NCBI RefSeq assembly: GCF_036404135.1
Contig: NZ_DASWPE010000197.1
Coordinates: 14,495-78,494 of the forward strand
Direction: 5' to 3'
DNA: 64,000 bases
Source: Rhodopseudomonas_A sp036404135
GTDB lineage: Bacteria > Pseudomonadota > Alphaproteobacteria > Rhizobiales > Xanthobacteraceae
The notes below the pieces were generated by a model. It had not been told where the DNA came from. It saw only the letters and a program-made list of their open reading frames with translations, and searched no databases. Below are positions 1 to 8,706 of the stretch, one piece after another (the first letter of the stretch is position 1; each line of letters starts with the position of its first letter). The position numbers and the translations under genes were made by a program.

Positions 1-196
1 CGTAGTCCGGGTCGAGCCTTTGCGAAACCCATCGCCGCATTCGCAAGCGTCTCGGTGGTTTTACTTCGTTCAACCACCTTATAGATTTGCCCACGTTGCC
101 ACAGTAGCAGCGTAGCCCGGGCGAGCGCAGCGATACCCGGGGCATCGCCGCCGCGGAAATGCCGCTCCCGGATCGCGCTACGCTTATCCGGGCTAG
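1..196. repeat. dispersed palindromic intergenic repeat (type B)
   Basis: This non-coding stretch contains an imperfect inverted repeat. AGCGTAGCCCGG at 109-120 is mirrored by CCGGGCTAG at 188-196, with gcgagcgcagcgatacccgg-like arms between them. The pattern CGTAGCCCGGATGAGC...CCGGGCTACG is, from general knowledge, a common dispersed repeat in Bradyrhizobium and Rhodopseudomonas chromosomes. Bases 1-60 begin with a related CGTAGTCCGGGT motif, so two copies or one eroded copy may be present. I see no gene here. Confidence 0.55.
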
Positions 197-212
197 ATGC
201 TACAATTCCCGC

Positions 213-443
213 ATGCCCGTTTCCCCAATCCGCGTCCGGTTTGACGATCACACGCTCTGGGTCGAGCTCTCCGACGGACGGACGCTCGGCGTGCCGCTGG
301 CGTGGTTTCCGAAGCTGGCGCACGCAACGCCGGAGCAACGCGCGACGGTCGGGTTGAGCCGCCTCGGTCTGCATTGGGAAGCGCTCGACGAGGACATTTC
401 GGTCGCCGGCTTGCTCGCCGGTCACGGCACGATTGGTCCGTAG
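213..443 (+). CDS. DUF2442 domain protein
   Basis: This is a 76-residue protein beginning MPVSPIRVRFDDHTLWVELSDG. It has the DUF2442 pattern: a beta-rich N-terminus, a GVPLAWFPKL motif and a C-terminal GLHWEALDEDIS block. Family members often sit beside a DUF4160 gene and have been discussed as toxin-antitoxin-like pairs. No partner is visible, because upstream is only a dispersed repeat. ATG 213 was chosen because the reading frame upstream of it lies inside that repeat. The stop codon TAG is supplied by the next repeat, which begins at 437, so the natural C-terminus may have been trimmed by repeat insertion. The molecular role is unknown. Confidence 0.7.
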   Translation: MPVSPIRVRFDDHTLWVELSDGRTLGVPLAWFPKLAHATPEQRATVGLSRLGLHWEALDEDISVAGLLAGHGTIGP

Positions 444-537
444 GGTGGGCAAAGGCGCACTTGCGCCGTGCCCACCAGATGCCGCGCGAGCGAGGGTTCC
501 GTCTGGTGGGCACGCTGCGCTTTGCCCACCCTACGGA
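437..537. repeat. dispersed inverted repeat (type C)
   Basis: An 18-bp arm at 437-454 (TCCGTAGGGTGGGCAAAG) is exactly complementary to 520-537. Inner arms GTGCCCACCAGA and TCTGGTGGGCAC are also present. This yields a long hairpin of about 100 nt. Similar CGTAGGGTGGGCAAAG repeats are frequent between genes in this bacterial family (general knowledge). It overlaps the stop codon of the DUF2442 gene. Confidence 0.75.
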
Positions 538-853
538 CTATGCTTGCCCAGCCTTCGGGGTTGGCGCAGCGCCTGCCCTGATTCCTGGGTCTCCGCGGCC
601 GGGCCACGAACTGCCACGTCGGCCGCGCCCCAGGCCAACAGCCGCCACGCCACGCCGCCACGCCGCCCCGCCGCCCCGCCGCCCCGCCGCCCCGCCGCCC
701 CGCCCCCACCCCGTGGAAAACCCTCTCCCCCGCGAAATCCAAGGAAATTTCTTGACGCGTCGGAAAGCTCCAGATGATAACCAAACTCATTCTCATCTGA
801 TCCGGCCGTCAGCACGGCGGCGCGGGTTCCCTCCTGGCAAAGCAAGGCGCCCC
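538..853. other. gene-free stretch with GC-rich 8-bp tandem repeat
   Basis: No credible gene is seen. Bases 661-700 are five tandem copies of the 8-mer CGCCGCCC, preceded by a looser CCACGCCG-rich run from about 641 and followed by a C-rich tail to about 713. Open frames crossing it in several registers give only proline/arginine-rich low-complexity products, so I treat them as spurious. The remainder up to the ATG at 854 could carry the promoter of the next gene, but no clear -35/-10 pair is visible. Confidence 0.6.
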
Positions 854-1144
854 ATGCAGACCTCTGAGAGCCCGTCCACCCCCGCGCGTTTCGATCGGCT
901 GGGTCGCGCGCAGATTGCAGGGCTGGCCGGGGTGGCGGCGGCGCTGGTCGGGCTGATCTGCCTGTTCGGCTATGCCTTCGTGATCTCGCTGGCGCTGTGC
1001 GAGACCGCGGCCGCGCTGGCCTTCCTGGTCTATCTGATCGGCTCCGATGCGTTCGTCACGCGCACCGCCGCAGCGGCCGAGCCGGTGGCCAGGCCCCGTC
1101 GGGCGCGGCGCGCCAACCGGGTGGCGCTTGGCGCGGCCGAGTGA
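854..1144 (+). CDS. small membrane protein, unknown function
   Basis: This is a 96-residue protein. After a short polar N-terminus it has hydrophobic helices at roughly residues 22-46 and 47-68, then a basic tail (ARPRRARRANR). A cytoplasmic-membrane protein with two helices and a positively charged cytosolic C-terminus is inferred. ATG 854 was preferred over the much longer in-frame extension because that extension crosses the GC repeat and a dispersed palindrome. A weak AAGG lies about 8 bases upstream. I do not recognise a family. Confidence 0.5.
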   Translation: MQTSESPSTPARFDRLGRAQIAGLAGVAAALVGLICLFGYAFVISLALCETAAALAFLVYLIGSDAFVTRTAAAAEPVARPRRARRANRVALGAAE

Positions 1145-1766
1145 TCGTCGCCTGAAGACGCCTTGCCGATGGGGCGGATGAGCTGGCATCGCCCGCTCAA
1201 TACGCGCTGTTAAAGCGGCATGCCTTGTGACAAGTTCAAGAAGGTTGGGCGTCCGTTGGGGCCGGATCGGCTTGCGCTGCCGTAGTTTCGCGGGGGCCAA
1301 CGGCGGCGGGCTCACTTCGGTTCCTGCCGCTCATAGTGATGAGGTTCGCGTGAACCGATCAGCTTCACGCCATGCTGCAAATCACCTACACGGCGCGCTG
1401 TCATAAAGTCCCTTACCGCGCCGCCGGTTTGCCGGCCGAGCCGGTCGGACGATGCCGCAGCGGCCGGGTCAGTGTGGAGGTCTGGGGCCGCACCGGCTGC
1501 GGCGCGCCTTCGGTCCGCGGCAATCCGCTGCGCAGCCATGACAGCGCCTGGGACAGTCCCGGCAATACCCGGGTCGAGCGTTCGCTGCAGATCATACTGA
1601 CTACCCTTCGCGGTTGTTCGATCCGATCTGGCTCATAGCCTCTGCCCCCGTTTGCGCCGCTGCCCGCCGTGTCGCCGGTCACAGCGATATTAAGGTACTC
1701 CTATGCTATGCCGCTGACACCTCCGTACTGTCCCGAAGGCAACCCGATCGTGCCAACCGGGTTCCA
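1145..1766. other. gene-free stretch
   Basis: Short overlapping open frames exist on both strands here. None shows recognisable motifs, a ribosome-binding site or plausible composition. It may hold the remains of a decayed gene, but I cannot identify one. Confidence 0.4.
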
Positions 1767-2282
1767 CTATTTCTTGTCGCCGGTCGCCTGCTTCGCCGGC
1801 GGCTCCTTGGTCATGATCGCGACCAGGCTATAGTCCGGGGTTTGTCCCGGCGCGCTGGCGATCTGGTCGTAGATCAGCACCTCGCCGTCGAGCCGGATCT
1901 TGATGTCGTCGATCTTGACGTCGTCGATCGGATTCAGCGTCACCAGCGAATTGCCCTTCACCGCGCCGACCTTGGTATTGGGCTTCAGATTGGTGGCGGT
2001 GCCTTCTATGAAAGTGATGGTGCCGTCCTTGTCGACGGTGAATTTGTCGATCTCGGTGAAGGTCTGCTTGCCGAGTTCGTCGCACACCATATGCGCTTCA
2101 TGGACTTGGTAGCTGGTCTCGCTGCCGACGAATTTCATCTTGATCTCGCCGCAGCTATGCACCTTATCGCCCATTTGGAAGGTGCCCTTGCCGACCCAGA
2201 CGCCGTCGATGAACGACGCGCCGCCCGCGAATGCCGGCGTGCTGAGCGCCAGGCCAAGTCCCACGATCCATCCCGACTTCAT
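1767..2282 (-). CDS. exported protein of unknown function
   Basis: A 171-residue protein with a clear Sec signal peptide: MKSGW, a hydrophobic core, then cleavage after the AFA motif near residue 19. The mature part is a beta-rich domain with regularly spaced Thr/Lys/Asp strands, two cysteines (Cys44 in HSCGEI and Cys67 in MVCDEL) that could form a periplasmic disulfide, and a lysine-rich C-terminal tail (PPAKQATGDKK). It is transcribed alone. I do not recognise the family; periplasmic location is inferred from the signal peptide. Confidence 0.75.
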   Translation of the reverse strand: MKSGWIVGLGLALSTPAFAGGASFIDGVWVGKGTFQMGDKVHSCGEIKMKFVGSETSYQVHEAHMVCDELGKQTFTEIDKFTVDKDGTITFIEGTATNLKPNTKVGAVKGNSLVTLNPIDDVKIDDIKIRLDGEVLIYDQIASAPGQTPDYSLVAIMTKEPPAKQATGDKK

Positions 2283-2428
2283 GGCCGATCCCTCTCCTGA
2301 TCTCGTTCATGGGGATGTGTAGCGCCGGGCCGCGATTGCAAGCCTCGCCGCGCAGCAGGCGAAGAAATCGCTTAGCAAGCGGTGCCCTGATAGTGCATGC
2401 GCGCACCGTGACGGGTCGTTGCCAAGCC

Positions 2429-2674
2429 AAGCATCTCGCCGCCGCCAACGGCTGCACGCCCGGCCAGTTGGCGATCGCCTGGCTGCTGCACCAGGGCCCC
2501 GAAATCATCCCGATCCCGGGCACCCGGCGGATCGTCGCGCTGGAAGAGAATCTCGGCGCGGCCGAGATCGCGCTGTCGTCTGCCGAACTTGCGGCGATCG
2601 CCGCGGCGCTGCCGCCCGGCGCCGCGGCCGGCGAGCGCTATGCACAAGCCGCCCAGGTCGGCCTGAACGCTTGA
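2429..2674 (+). pseudogene. aldo/keto reductase, C-terminal remnant
   Basis: The open frame from about 2429 encodes the last ~80 residues of an aldo/keto reductase: a QLAIAWLL helix, the IIPIPGTRR cofactor-binding strand, and an ELAAIAAALPPG tail. Family members are about 330 residues, so the TIM-barrel N-terminus with the catalytic Asp/Tyr/Lys/His is absent. The codons upstream in the same frame show no family similarity. This is best read as a 5'-deleted remnant. A complete, different aldo/keto reductase lies at 54650-55669. Confidence 0.75.
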
Positions 2675-2716
2675 AGCGGGCGCCGTTCGCTCGGCACCGG
2701 CGCCGCTGCGGCCGGC

Positions 2717-3064
2717 TCAGCCCTGCGGCTTTTGCAGCTTTTCGACGAAGCCGTTGAAGCAGCTCAGCCGCTCGTCCTGCTCCTTGGTGAAGCGGCAGTC
2801 GGTCACCGCCTTGACCTTCGGCGGCTTCGGCTTCGGCTGCGGCGCGATCACCGCGTCGTAGCAGTCGAGCCGCTCGCGGGAGCCGTCCTCGATCTCCAGG
2901 CAGGCCTGCAACTGCGACGGCAGCGGCGGCTTGCCGGGCTTGGCAGCGGCGACGACCTTCGGCTTGACCTGCAGCAGCGGTCGATCGCCGACCGTAGGCG
3001 GCGCGGTCTGTGCCGACGCCGCGGCGGAATACAACAAGGCAAGGGGCAACAGCAGACGCTTCAT
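2717..3064 (-). CDS. exported two-repeat cysteine protein
   Basis: A 115-residue protein with a signal peptide (MKRLLLPLALLYSAAASA) and two copies of a motif of the form C-x8-12-R/E-R-L-x-C-[YF]: QACLEIEDGSRERLDCYDAV at about residues 53-72 and DCRFTKEQDERLSCFNGFV at about 88-106. The motif recurs in many small proteobacterial exported proteins; its function is not established. A GAGGA ribosome-binding site lies about 7 bases before the ATG. The linker is rich in Lys and Pro. Periplasmic location is inferred. Confidence 0.75.
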   Translation of the reverse strand: MKRLLLPLALLYSAAASAQTAPPTVGDRPLLQVKPKVVAAAKPGKPPLPSQLQACLEIEDGSRERLDCYDAVIAPQPKPKPPKVKAVTDCRFTKEQDERLSCFNGFVEKLQKPQG

Positions 3065-3181
3065 GGCATGTCCTCGACCAGAATGCGGGCAATTTTAGCA
3101 AACTCGGCCCGCCGCCGCGAAGCGAAAAAATCTTATGAGACGGCGAGCAGATCAGCCGGGCGGTGGCGCGCCACCGCCGCT

Positions 3182-3286
3182 CAAGCGTTCTCGAGCGAAG
3201 TGGATCCCGGTTCGCGTGAAGAAAACGCGTCAAAATAACAATCTAGAGCTCCGGTTCTAATTCTATCAGAATCGGAATAGCTCTAG
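3182..3286 (-). repeat. dispersed repeat family A, copy 1
   Basis: This copy has the blocks GCGTTCTCGAGCGAAGTGG, GTTCGCGTGAAGAAAACGCG and a terminal hairpin built from CCGGTTCTAATTCTATCAGAAT. The same blocks recur at 22346, 27911, 47753, 61127 and 61607. It lies in the opposite orientation to the 47753 copy. A transcription-terminator or structural role is possible because the A/T-rich hairpin sits downstream of genes. Confidence 0.85.
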
Positions 3287-3466
3287 CTCACCTCAATGCA
3301 GAAGACTGCCCCGGCTGCGCGTCCGCGACTGCTGCCAACGTCGTGCGCATGGCCTTAAGCAACACGGCTTCGGCCCCGCCCGGTGCTGGCGATCTGATAC
3401 TGGCAACCCTATTGAACTCTTGACCCATGGAGCCGCCCTTCGAACGCTGCGAAGGGGCCACCAACC

Positions 3467-3948
3467 TCAATGGCCCCGCGTCGTCGGCAATCCCGCCGCC
3501 TTCCAAGCTTCAATACCTTCTTCGAGTTGCTTGCTGTAACCGAAGCCCGCGGCCTGGGCGGCCAGTGACGCAGCCGTGGATCGCCTGCCGAAGCGGCATG
3601 CAAATACCACTTGATGCCCTGAGCATGCGGAATCAGCCTGGGATCGAACCGCGACAGTGGGAGATTGATAGCATCGGGATGGGCTTCCGCCGCCACTTCT
3701 TCAGGTGCGCGGACATCCACCAGCAGGTAGCGTCCATCGGCAATCCCCTTGGCCACCTCGGCCGGCGATAAATCCTGGACCGGCGACGGGCGTTGGAGCG
3801 GAGCGTTGACTTGCTGGGCTACAGCGGCGAGAGGAATTAGCACCGCTGGGGTGCAGATGAGGGCAGAGAATCCGAGCGCGACGCGGCGGACGAGTGAGAT
3901 CTGCAACCTTCGCCAGCAGGAAGACCACACATTAACGCACGGTTTCAT
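3467..3948 (-). pseudogene. exported rhodanese, frameshifted
   Basis: Reading leftwards from 3948, the protein has a signal-like hydrophobic N-terminus ending near AAVAQQ, then a rhodanese domain (PAEVAKGIADGRYLLVDVRA, INLPLSRFDP, IPHAQGIK). After IPHAQGIK near 3613 the frame is lost. The adjacent frame continues perfectly with VVFACRFGRRSTAASLA, including the catalytic Cys loop, and ends with GIEAWKAAGLPTTRGH and a stop at 3467. One lost base, probably in an AAAG run, explains this. As it stands the gene makes a protein without the active-site cysteine. It is the last gene of the BigR/RND transcription unit. Confidence 0.8.
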
Positions 3949-3971
3949 TCAAGATCATTGGCATGTCTTTC

Positions 3972-6900
3972 TCAGCGGTCAGCTTCCGGCACGCGCGCCG
4001 ATACGGCGGAAGTTGGTTCGGCGGGTTTGTCCCGCAGCGCGATGTAGATCGCCGGAATGACGAGAACGGTCAACAGCGTCGATGACGCCAGCCCGAACAG
4101 CAGCGAAATCGCCAATCCCTGGAAGATCGGGTCAAGCAGGATGGTGGCGGCGCCGATCATCGCGGCCAGAGCAGTCAGCAGGATCGGCTTGAAGCGCACC
4201 GCTCCGGCCTGCAGCACCACGTCGCGAAGCGACTTCCCCTCCCCGCCGCTGTGGTGAATGAAGTCGACCAGCAGGATCGAGTTGCGCACGATGATGCCGG
4301 CCAGCGCAATGAAGCCGATCATCGAGGTCGCGGTGAACGCCGCGCCGAGCAGCCAGTGCCCAATCAGAATGCCTATCAGCGTCAGCGGGATCGGTGTCAG
4401 CACCACCAGCGGCAGCCGGAAGCTACGGAACTGGGCCACCACCAGCACGTAGATGCCGAGGATCGCGGCGCCGAACGCCGCGCCCATGTCGCGGAAGGTA
4501 ACGTAGGTGATTTCCCATTCGCCGTCCCACAGCAGCGTCGGTTGCGATTCGTCGGCCGGTTGACCATGCATGCTGATCTGGGGCTTCGGCAGCGCGCCCC
4601 AGTCATGCGCGTCGATCCGCTTGGCAACCTCGAGCATGCCGTAGAGCGGCGCCTCATAGCGCCCCGCCAGTTCGGCCATCACCATGTCGGCGGACCGGCC
4701 GTCGCGGCGGAAAATCGTCGGCGCGCCTTGGTCCATGCTGGCGTTCATCACCTGCCCGAGTTCGACGACGGTCTTGCTGCCTGGGAGCGTATTGGCCGGC
4801 ACCGGCGTCGAGGCCAAGGCCTCGGTCCAGGCCAGATCACGCTTGGGGAGCCGCACCGCGATCTCGATCGGGTTGCGGTCTTCGCCGCGATGCGAATATC
4901 CAATGGAGACGCCACCGAACAGCGTCTGAATGGTGTCGTAGACGTCGCGCTGCTCGACACCGAAGAATTCCAGCCGGTCCTGATCGATCGACAGCCGCAG
5001 CCGCGGCCGCTTCTCGCCAATCGAGTCGTCGATATCGACGATGAACGGCACCTCGGCGAACAGCTTTTTCATCTCCGCAGTGACGGCACGGCGCGTCGCA
5101 GCGTCGGGGCCATAGATTTCCGCGAGCAATGTTGCCAGCACCGGCGGTCCGGGCGGCACTTCCACCACCTTGATGCTGGTGCCGGCCGGCACATTGACCG
5201 CCGTCAGCCGCCGGCGCAGGTCGAGCGCGATGGCGTGGCTGGCCCGCTTGCGGTCGGCGCGAGCCGCGAGATTCAACTGCAATTCGCCGAGTTCAGGCCG
5301 CTCGCGCAGGTAATAGTGGCGCACCAGACCGTTGAAGTTGAACGGCGCAGGCGTGCCGGCGAAGGATTGCACCGAGGTGATTTCCGGCAGGCCGCGGGCG
5401 ACATCGGCTGCGGCGAACAACGTCCGCTCCGTGGCCTCGAGGCTGGCGCCTTCCGGCAGGTCGACCATGACCGCGATTTCGGATTTGTTGTCGAACGGCA
5501 GCAACTTCACGGTGACGGATTTGGTGTAGAATAACGTCATCGACAGCAGCGTGGCGACGCCGACGCCGATCAGAAAGATCCAGGCCGATCGTTTGCTGCT
5601 GACGATCGGCGTGGCGATCTGTCGATACAGCCGGCCGAGCGCTCCCTCATCGTGCGCAGCGTAGCTGTCGCGCGCCCCCTCCTTCGGGGCAAGCTTCAGC
5701 ATCAACCACGGCGCCACCACCATCGCAACGACAAACGAGAACAGCATTGCCGCCGAAGCATTGGCCGGGATCGGCGCCATATAGGGCCCCATCAGCCCAG
5801 ACACGAACAGCATCGGCAGCAGTGCAGCGACAACGGTGAGCGTCGCCACCACGGTGGGGTTGCCGACTTCAGCAACGGCTTCGATGGTCGCCTGCAAGCG
5901 CGGCCGGCCGTCTTTCATCGCCCAGTGCCGCGCGATGTTCTCGACCACCACGATGGCATCATCGACCAGGATGCCGATGGAAAAGATCAGCGCGAACAGG
6001 CTGACGCGGTTGATGGTGTAGCCCATCAGATTGGCGGCCAACAGCGTCAACAGGATCGTGGTTGGAATCACCACCGCGGTGACCACCGCCTCGCGCCAGC
6101 CGATCACGACCGCGATCAGCACCACGATCGAGAACGTGGCGATGCCGAGATGCAGCAGCAACTCGTTGGCTTTATCGTTGGCGGTCTCGCCATAGTCGCG
6201 GGTGACGGTGACCACGACGTCGTCGGGGATCAGCCTGGATTTCAGCCCCTCCAAGCGGTGCGCGATCTGTTCTGAAACCACCACCGCATTCGCGCCGGCC
6301 CGCTTGGCCAGCGCCAGACTGACCGCGGGGGTGCGCGTCCAATTGCCTTTGCCATCGCGCGCATCGTTCCAGACCCGGTGCTCGGCGGCGTTGGGGCCGA
6401 TCACCACTGAGGCAACATCCTTGACATAGACGGGCCGCCCGTCGCGGGTCGAGATCAGCAACAGACCGATGTCCGGGATCCCGCTCAACGTCTGGCCGAC
6501 CGAGACGCTGCTCACCAGCCCCGCATCGCGAACCGAGCCGGCCAGGAACGAGCGATTGGCGTCTTTCACCTTGCCGACCAGCTGCTGCAGCGTGACGCCG
6601 AACAGCGAGAGCTTTTCCGGATCCGGCTCCACCCGGATCTGCTGGGCGCTGCCGCCGGAAATGTAGGTCAGGCCGATGCTGTCGACCTTCATCAGTTCGG
6701 CGCGCAGCTTGTCGGCCAACTCATAGAGGTCCTTGTCAGTCCAGCGATCCGCGACTTCCGGCTTCGGCGACAAGGTCAGCACGGTCACGGCAACGTCGTT
6801 GATGCCGCGGCCGACGATCAACGGCTCGGCGATGCCGACCGGAATCCGGTCGAAATTGGCGCGGATCTTTTCGTGAACGCGCAGGATGGCGTCCTCGGCC

Positions 6901-7214
6901 TTGGTGCCGACCAGGAACCGCGCGGTGACCAGCACGCGGTCGTCCTCGGTCTGGCTGTAGACGTGCTCGACGCCGTCGATGCTCTTGACGATGGTCTCGA
7001 GCGGCTTGGAGACCAGTTCGACCGCGTCAGGCGCGCGCAGCCCGTCGGCGTTGACACGGATATCGACCATCGGCACGCTGATCTGCGGCTCCTCCTCGCG
7101 CGGGATCGCGGCCAGCGCGATCAGGCCGACGACCAGCGAGGCGATCAGAAACAGCGGCGTGAGCGGCGAAACGATGGTGGCGCGGGTCAGCCGGCCGGAG
7201 AATCCAAGATTCAC
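3972..7214 (-). CDS. RND efflux transporter, inner-membrane permease
   Basis: A 1080-residue HAE1/AcrB-type proton-driven pump. The N-terminal transmembrane helix (SPLTPLFLIASLVVG), the long periplasmic loops, the TM4 helix with the proton-relay Asp pair (SIGILVDDAIVVVENIARHW) and the second set of helices ending LLTVLVIPAIYIAL are all present. Length is normal. It overlaps the 3' end of its membrane-fusion partner by four bases (start at 7214, partner stop at 7211), so the two are translationally coupled. No outer-membrane TolC-type partner is encoded here. Substrate is unknown. Its place behind a BigR-like repressor suggests export linked to sulfide or persulfide stress, which is an inference. 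Confidence 0.9.
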   Translation of the reverse strand: MNLGFSGRLTRATIVSPLTPLFLIASLVVGLIALAAIPREEEPQISVPMVDIRVNADGLRAPDAVELVSKPLETIVKSIDGVEHVYSQTEDDRVLVTARFLVGTKAEDAILRVHEKIRANFDRIPVGIAEPLIVGRGINDVAVTVLTLSPKPEVADRWTDKDLYELADKLRAELMKVDSIGLTYISGGSAQQIRVEPDPEKLSLFGVTLQQLVGKVKDANRSFLAGSVRDAGLVSSVSVGQTLSGIPDIGLLLISTRDGRPVYVKDVASVVIGPNAAEHRVWNDARDGKGNWTRTPAVSLALAKRAGANAVVVSEQIAHRLEGLKSRLIPDDVVVTVTRDYGETANDKANELLLHLGIATFSIVVLIAVVIGWREAVVTAVVIPTTILLTLLAANLMGYTINRVSLFALIFSIGILVDDAIVVVENIARHWAMKDGRPRLQATIEAVAEVGNPTVVATLTVVAALLPMLFVSGLMGPYMAPIPANASAAMLFSFVVAMVVAPWLMLKLAPKEGARDSYAAHDEGALGRLYRQIATPIVSSKRSAWIFLIGVGVATLLSMTLFYTKSVTVKLLPFDNKSEIAVMVDLPEGASLEATERTLFAAADVARGLPEITSVQSFAGTPAPFNFNGLVRHYYLRERPELGELQLNLAARADRKRASHAIALDLRRRLTAVNVPAGTSIKVVEVPPGPPVLATLLAEIYGPDAATRRAVTAEMKKLFAEVPFIVDIDDSIGEKRPRLRLSIDQDRLEFFGVEQRDVYDTIQTLFGGVSIGYSHRGEDRNPIEIAVRLPKRDLAWTEALASTPVPANTLPGSKTVVELGQVMNASMDQGAPTIFRRDGRSADMVMAELAGRYEAPLYGMLEVAKRIDAHDWGALPKPQISMHGQPADESQPTLLWDGEWEITYVTFRDMGAAFGAAILGIYVLVVAQFRSFRLPLVVLTPIPLTLIGILIGHWLLGAAFTATSMIGFIALAGIIVRNSILLVDFIHHSGGEGKSLRDVVLQAGAVRFKPILLTALAAMIGAATILLDPIFQGLAISLLFGLASSTLLTVLVIPAIYIALRDKPAEPTSAVSARVPEADR

Positions 7215-8200
7215 GGCTGCACCAATTGGTCGCCTGCGCGAATGCCGGATAAGATTTCGATGCCGTCGGGTAGTTCCGGACTCGGCACATCACGGCCGCG
7301 CTGCACTGGCACGCTGACGGCGCGGGCTGCTTCCTTGATCTGCACATAGTCGATGCCGAACCGCGTAGTCAGATAGCGCGCTGGGATGACGAAGGCCTTG
7401 CGCTCGCCACCGGAGATCCACACCCGGAGCCGGTCGCCGACAAAATACTCGCCGAGATTTGGCACGGTGGCGTCCGCGATCACGCGGCCGTCCTCGATCT
7501 GCGGATAGACCAGATCGATCACGCCGGCCTTCGAGGCCTGGTCGCCGAATTCGGCGCCATCGACCCGGATCGGGTCACCCGCCTTCAGCAAGCGGGCATG
7601 ACGTTCCGGCACCCGCAGCCGCAGCTTGAAATCCTGCTGAGCGATCATCGCCACGGCATCGCCGGGCAGCACGACCGATCCGACCGCGACCGATTTCTTC
7701 AGCACGCGACCATCGGCCGGCGCCAGAACCTGGCCCTCGCTGGTTTGCTGCTGCACCACCGCCCGCTCCGCGGTCCGCGCCCGCAAGCCGTTCTCCGCGA
7801 CATTGAGCGCGGTGCGGGCCTCGTCGAGTTTGGTGCGCGGCAGCGTGCCGCGCTCGACGAGCCCCTCGACCCGCGTAAAATCGATCTGCGCCTGGTTGGA
7901 TTGTGCCTGCAGCGCATCGATCTGCGCGTCCAGCGCCTTGATCTGAAGCGCCAGCTTGTCGTCTCCAACGGCGGCGATGGACTGGCCGCGCTTCACGCTG
8001 TCGCCTTCGCGAACGCTGAGCGTCACCACCGTTCCGCCGATCCGGCTGCGGGCCGGCACCACGCTGACGCTTTCCACGGTGGCAAACACCGCCTTCTCGT
8101 CGGCGATCTGCCGCGGGGCGACCGAGAAGTTCTCGCAATGGGCCGCCGACGCGCCGAGGATCGCTGCGGCCAGAAGACCGGCTGTCGTCACACTACGCAT
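7211..8200 (-). CDS. RND efflux membrane-fusion (periplasmic adaptor) protein
   Basis: A 329-residue adaptor that links the pump at 3972-7214 to an outer-membrane channel. It has a signal peptide (MRSVTTAGLLAAAILGASAAHC), a split biotinyl-lipoyl domain (GGTVVTLSVREGDSVKRGQ and APADGRVLKKSVAVGSVV), a coiled-coil hairpin in between (KALDAQIDALQAQSNQAQ) and beta-barrel and membrane-proximal domains. ATG 8200 has GAGG five bases upstream; the longer in-frame extension to 8326 overlaps the repressor gene and lacks a ribosome-binding site. It lies 74 bases downstream of the bigR-like gene on the same strand, presumably in one operon. Confidence 0.88.
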   Translation of the reverse strand: MRSVTTAGLLAAAILGASAAHCENFSVAPRQIADEKAVFATVESVSVVPARSRIGGTVVTLSVREGDSVKRGQSIAAVGDDKLALQIKALDAQIDALQAQSNQAQIDFTRVEGLVERGTLPRTKLDEARTALNVAENGLRARTAERAVVQQQTSEGQVLAPADGRVLKKSVAVGSVVLPGDAVAMIAQQDFKLRLRVPERHARLLKAGDPIRVDGAEFGDQASKAGVIDLVYPQIEDGRVIADATVPNLGEYFVGDRLRVWISGGERKAFVIPARYLTTRFGIDYVQIKEAARAVSVPVQRGRDVPSPELPDGIEILSGIRAGDQLVQP

Positions 8201-8274
8201 ATGCACCTCAATCGAAATCACAGCCCGACCGTTCATTGGCCGAGCGGACCGCTCCGTCAGGCACGCAATCCGCG

Positions 8275-8616
8275 CTACCTCTTCGAGGATCTCTTGCCGG
8301 GTTTGGCGCCTGTCGCCGGCGGGCAATACACCCGATAAAGCGTGGTCAGCACCTCGCGCGCCGGTGCGCTGACGATCGAATAATAAATCGTCTGGGCGTC
8401 GCGCCGCGCGGCCACCAGGCCGTCCTTGCGCAGCAAGGCGAGATGCTGAGACACCGTCGAATCCCGCAACCCAAGGGCTTCAGCGAGATCTCCTACGGAG
8501 CGTTCGCCGTCAACCAACTGGCAGATGATCATCAGCCGGTGGCGGTTGGATAGCGCCTTCAGCAGGTCGCAGGCCCGATCCGCCGCAGCTTCCATGGCTT
8601 CGATTTCAAAATTCAT
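8275..8616 (-). CDS. bigR: BigR/SqrR-type ArsR-family persulfide-sensing repressor
   Basis: A 113-residue winged-helix repressor. The recognition region is SVGDLAEALGLRDSTVSQHL and the wing is GLVAARRDAQTIYYSI. Two cysteines, Cys32 (MIICQL) and Cys98 (VYCPP), are 66 residues apart, the same spacing as the redox pair of SqrR and BigR, which form a tetrasulfide bridge with persulfides (family knowledge). It lacks the metal-site Cys-x-Cys of ArsR/SmtB. It is divergent from DUF2892 and rhodanese genes and upstream of an RND pump, the usual company of BigR. ATG 8616 is next to an AT-rich repeated operator-like stretch. Metal-sensing is a less likely alternative. Confidence 0.82.
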   Translation of the reverse strand: MNFEIEAMEAAADRACDLLKALSNRHRLMIICQLVDGERSVGDLAEALGLRDSTVSQHLALLRKDGLVAARRDAQTIYYSIVSAPAREVLTTLYRVYCPPATGAKPGKRSSKR

Positions 8617-8656
8617 TGTTGAATATATACAGATATACGAATATACGTCAAGACTA
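8617..8656. promoter_or_regulatory. AT-rich operator-like repeats between bigR and DUF2892 gene
   Basis: Three ATATAC hexamers occur in 8623-8645, two of them spaced by AG and GA, within an otherwise GC-rich chromosome. They sit immediately upstream of the repressor start and about 60-90 bases upstream of the divergent DUF2892 gene. BigR-type repressors bind AT-rich sites near their own start, so autoregulation plus control of both flanks is inferred. The exact half-sites are not clear by eye. Confidence 0.5.
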
Positions 8657-8706
8657 ATTCCAACCCGGCGCTGCGGCCCCGGATCATTGAGAGAGGGAGA
8701 TGCCAG

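Noticed and set aside
1372..1638. 88-codon plus-strand frame
   Set aside because: No ribosome-binding site or motif; overlapping frames on the other strand are equally open, so coding is not supported.
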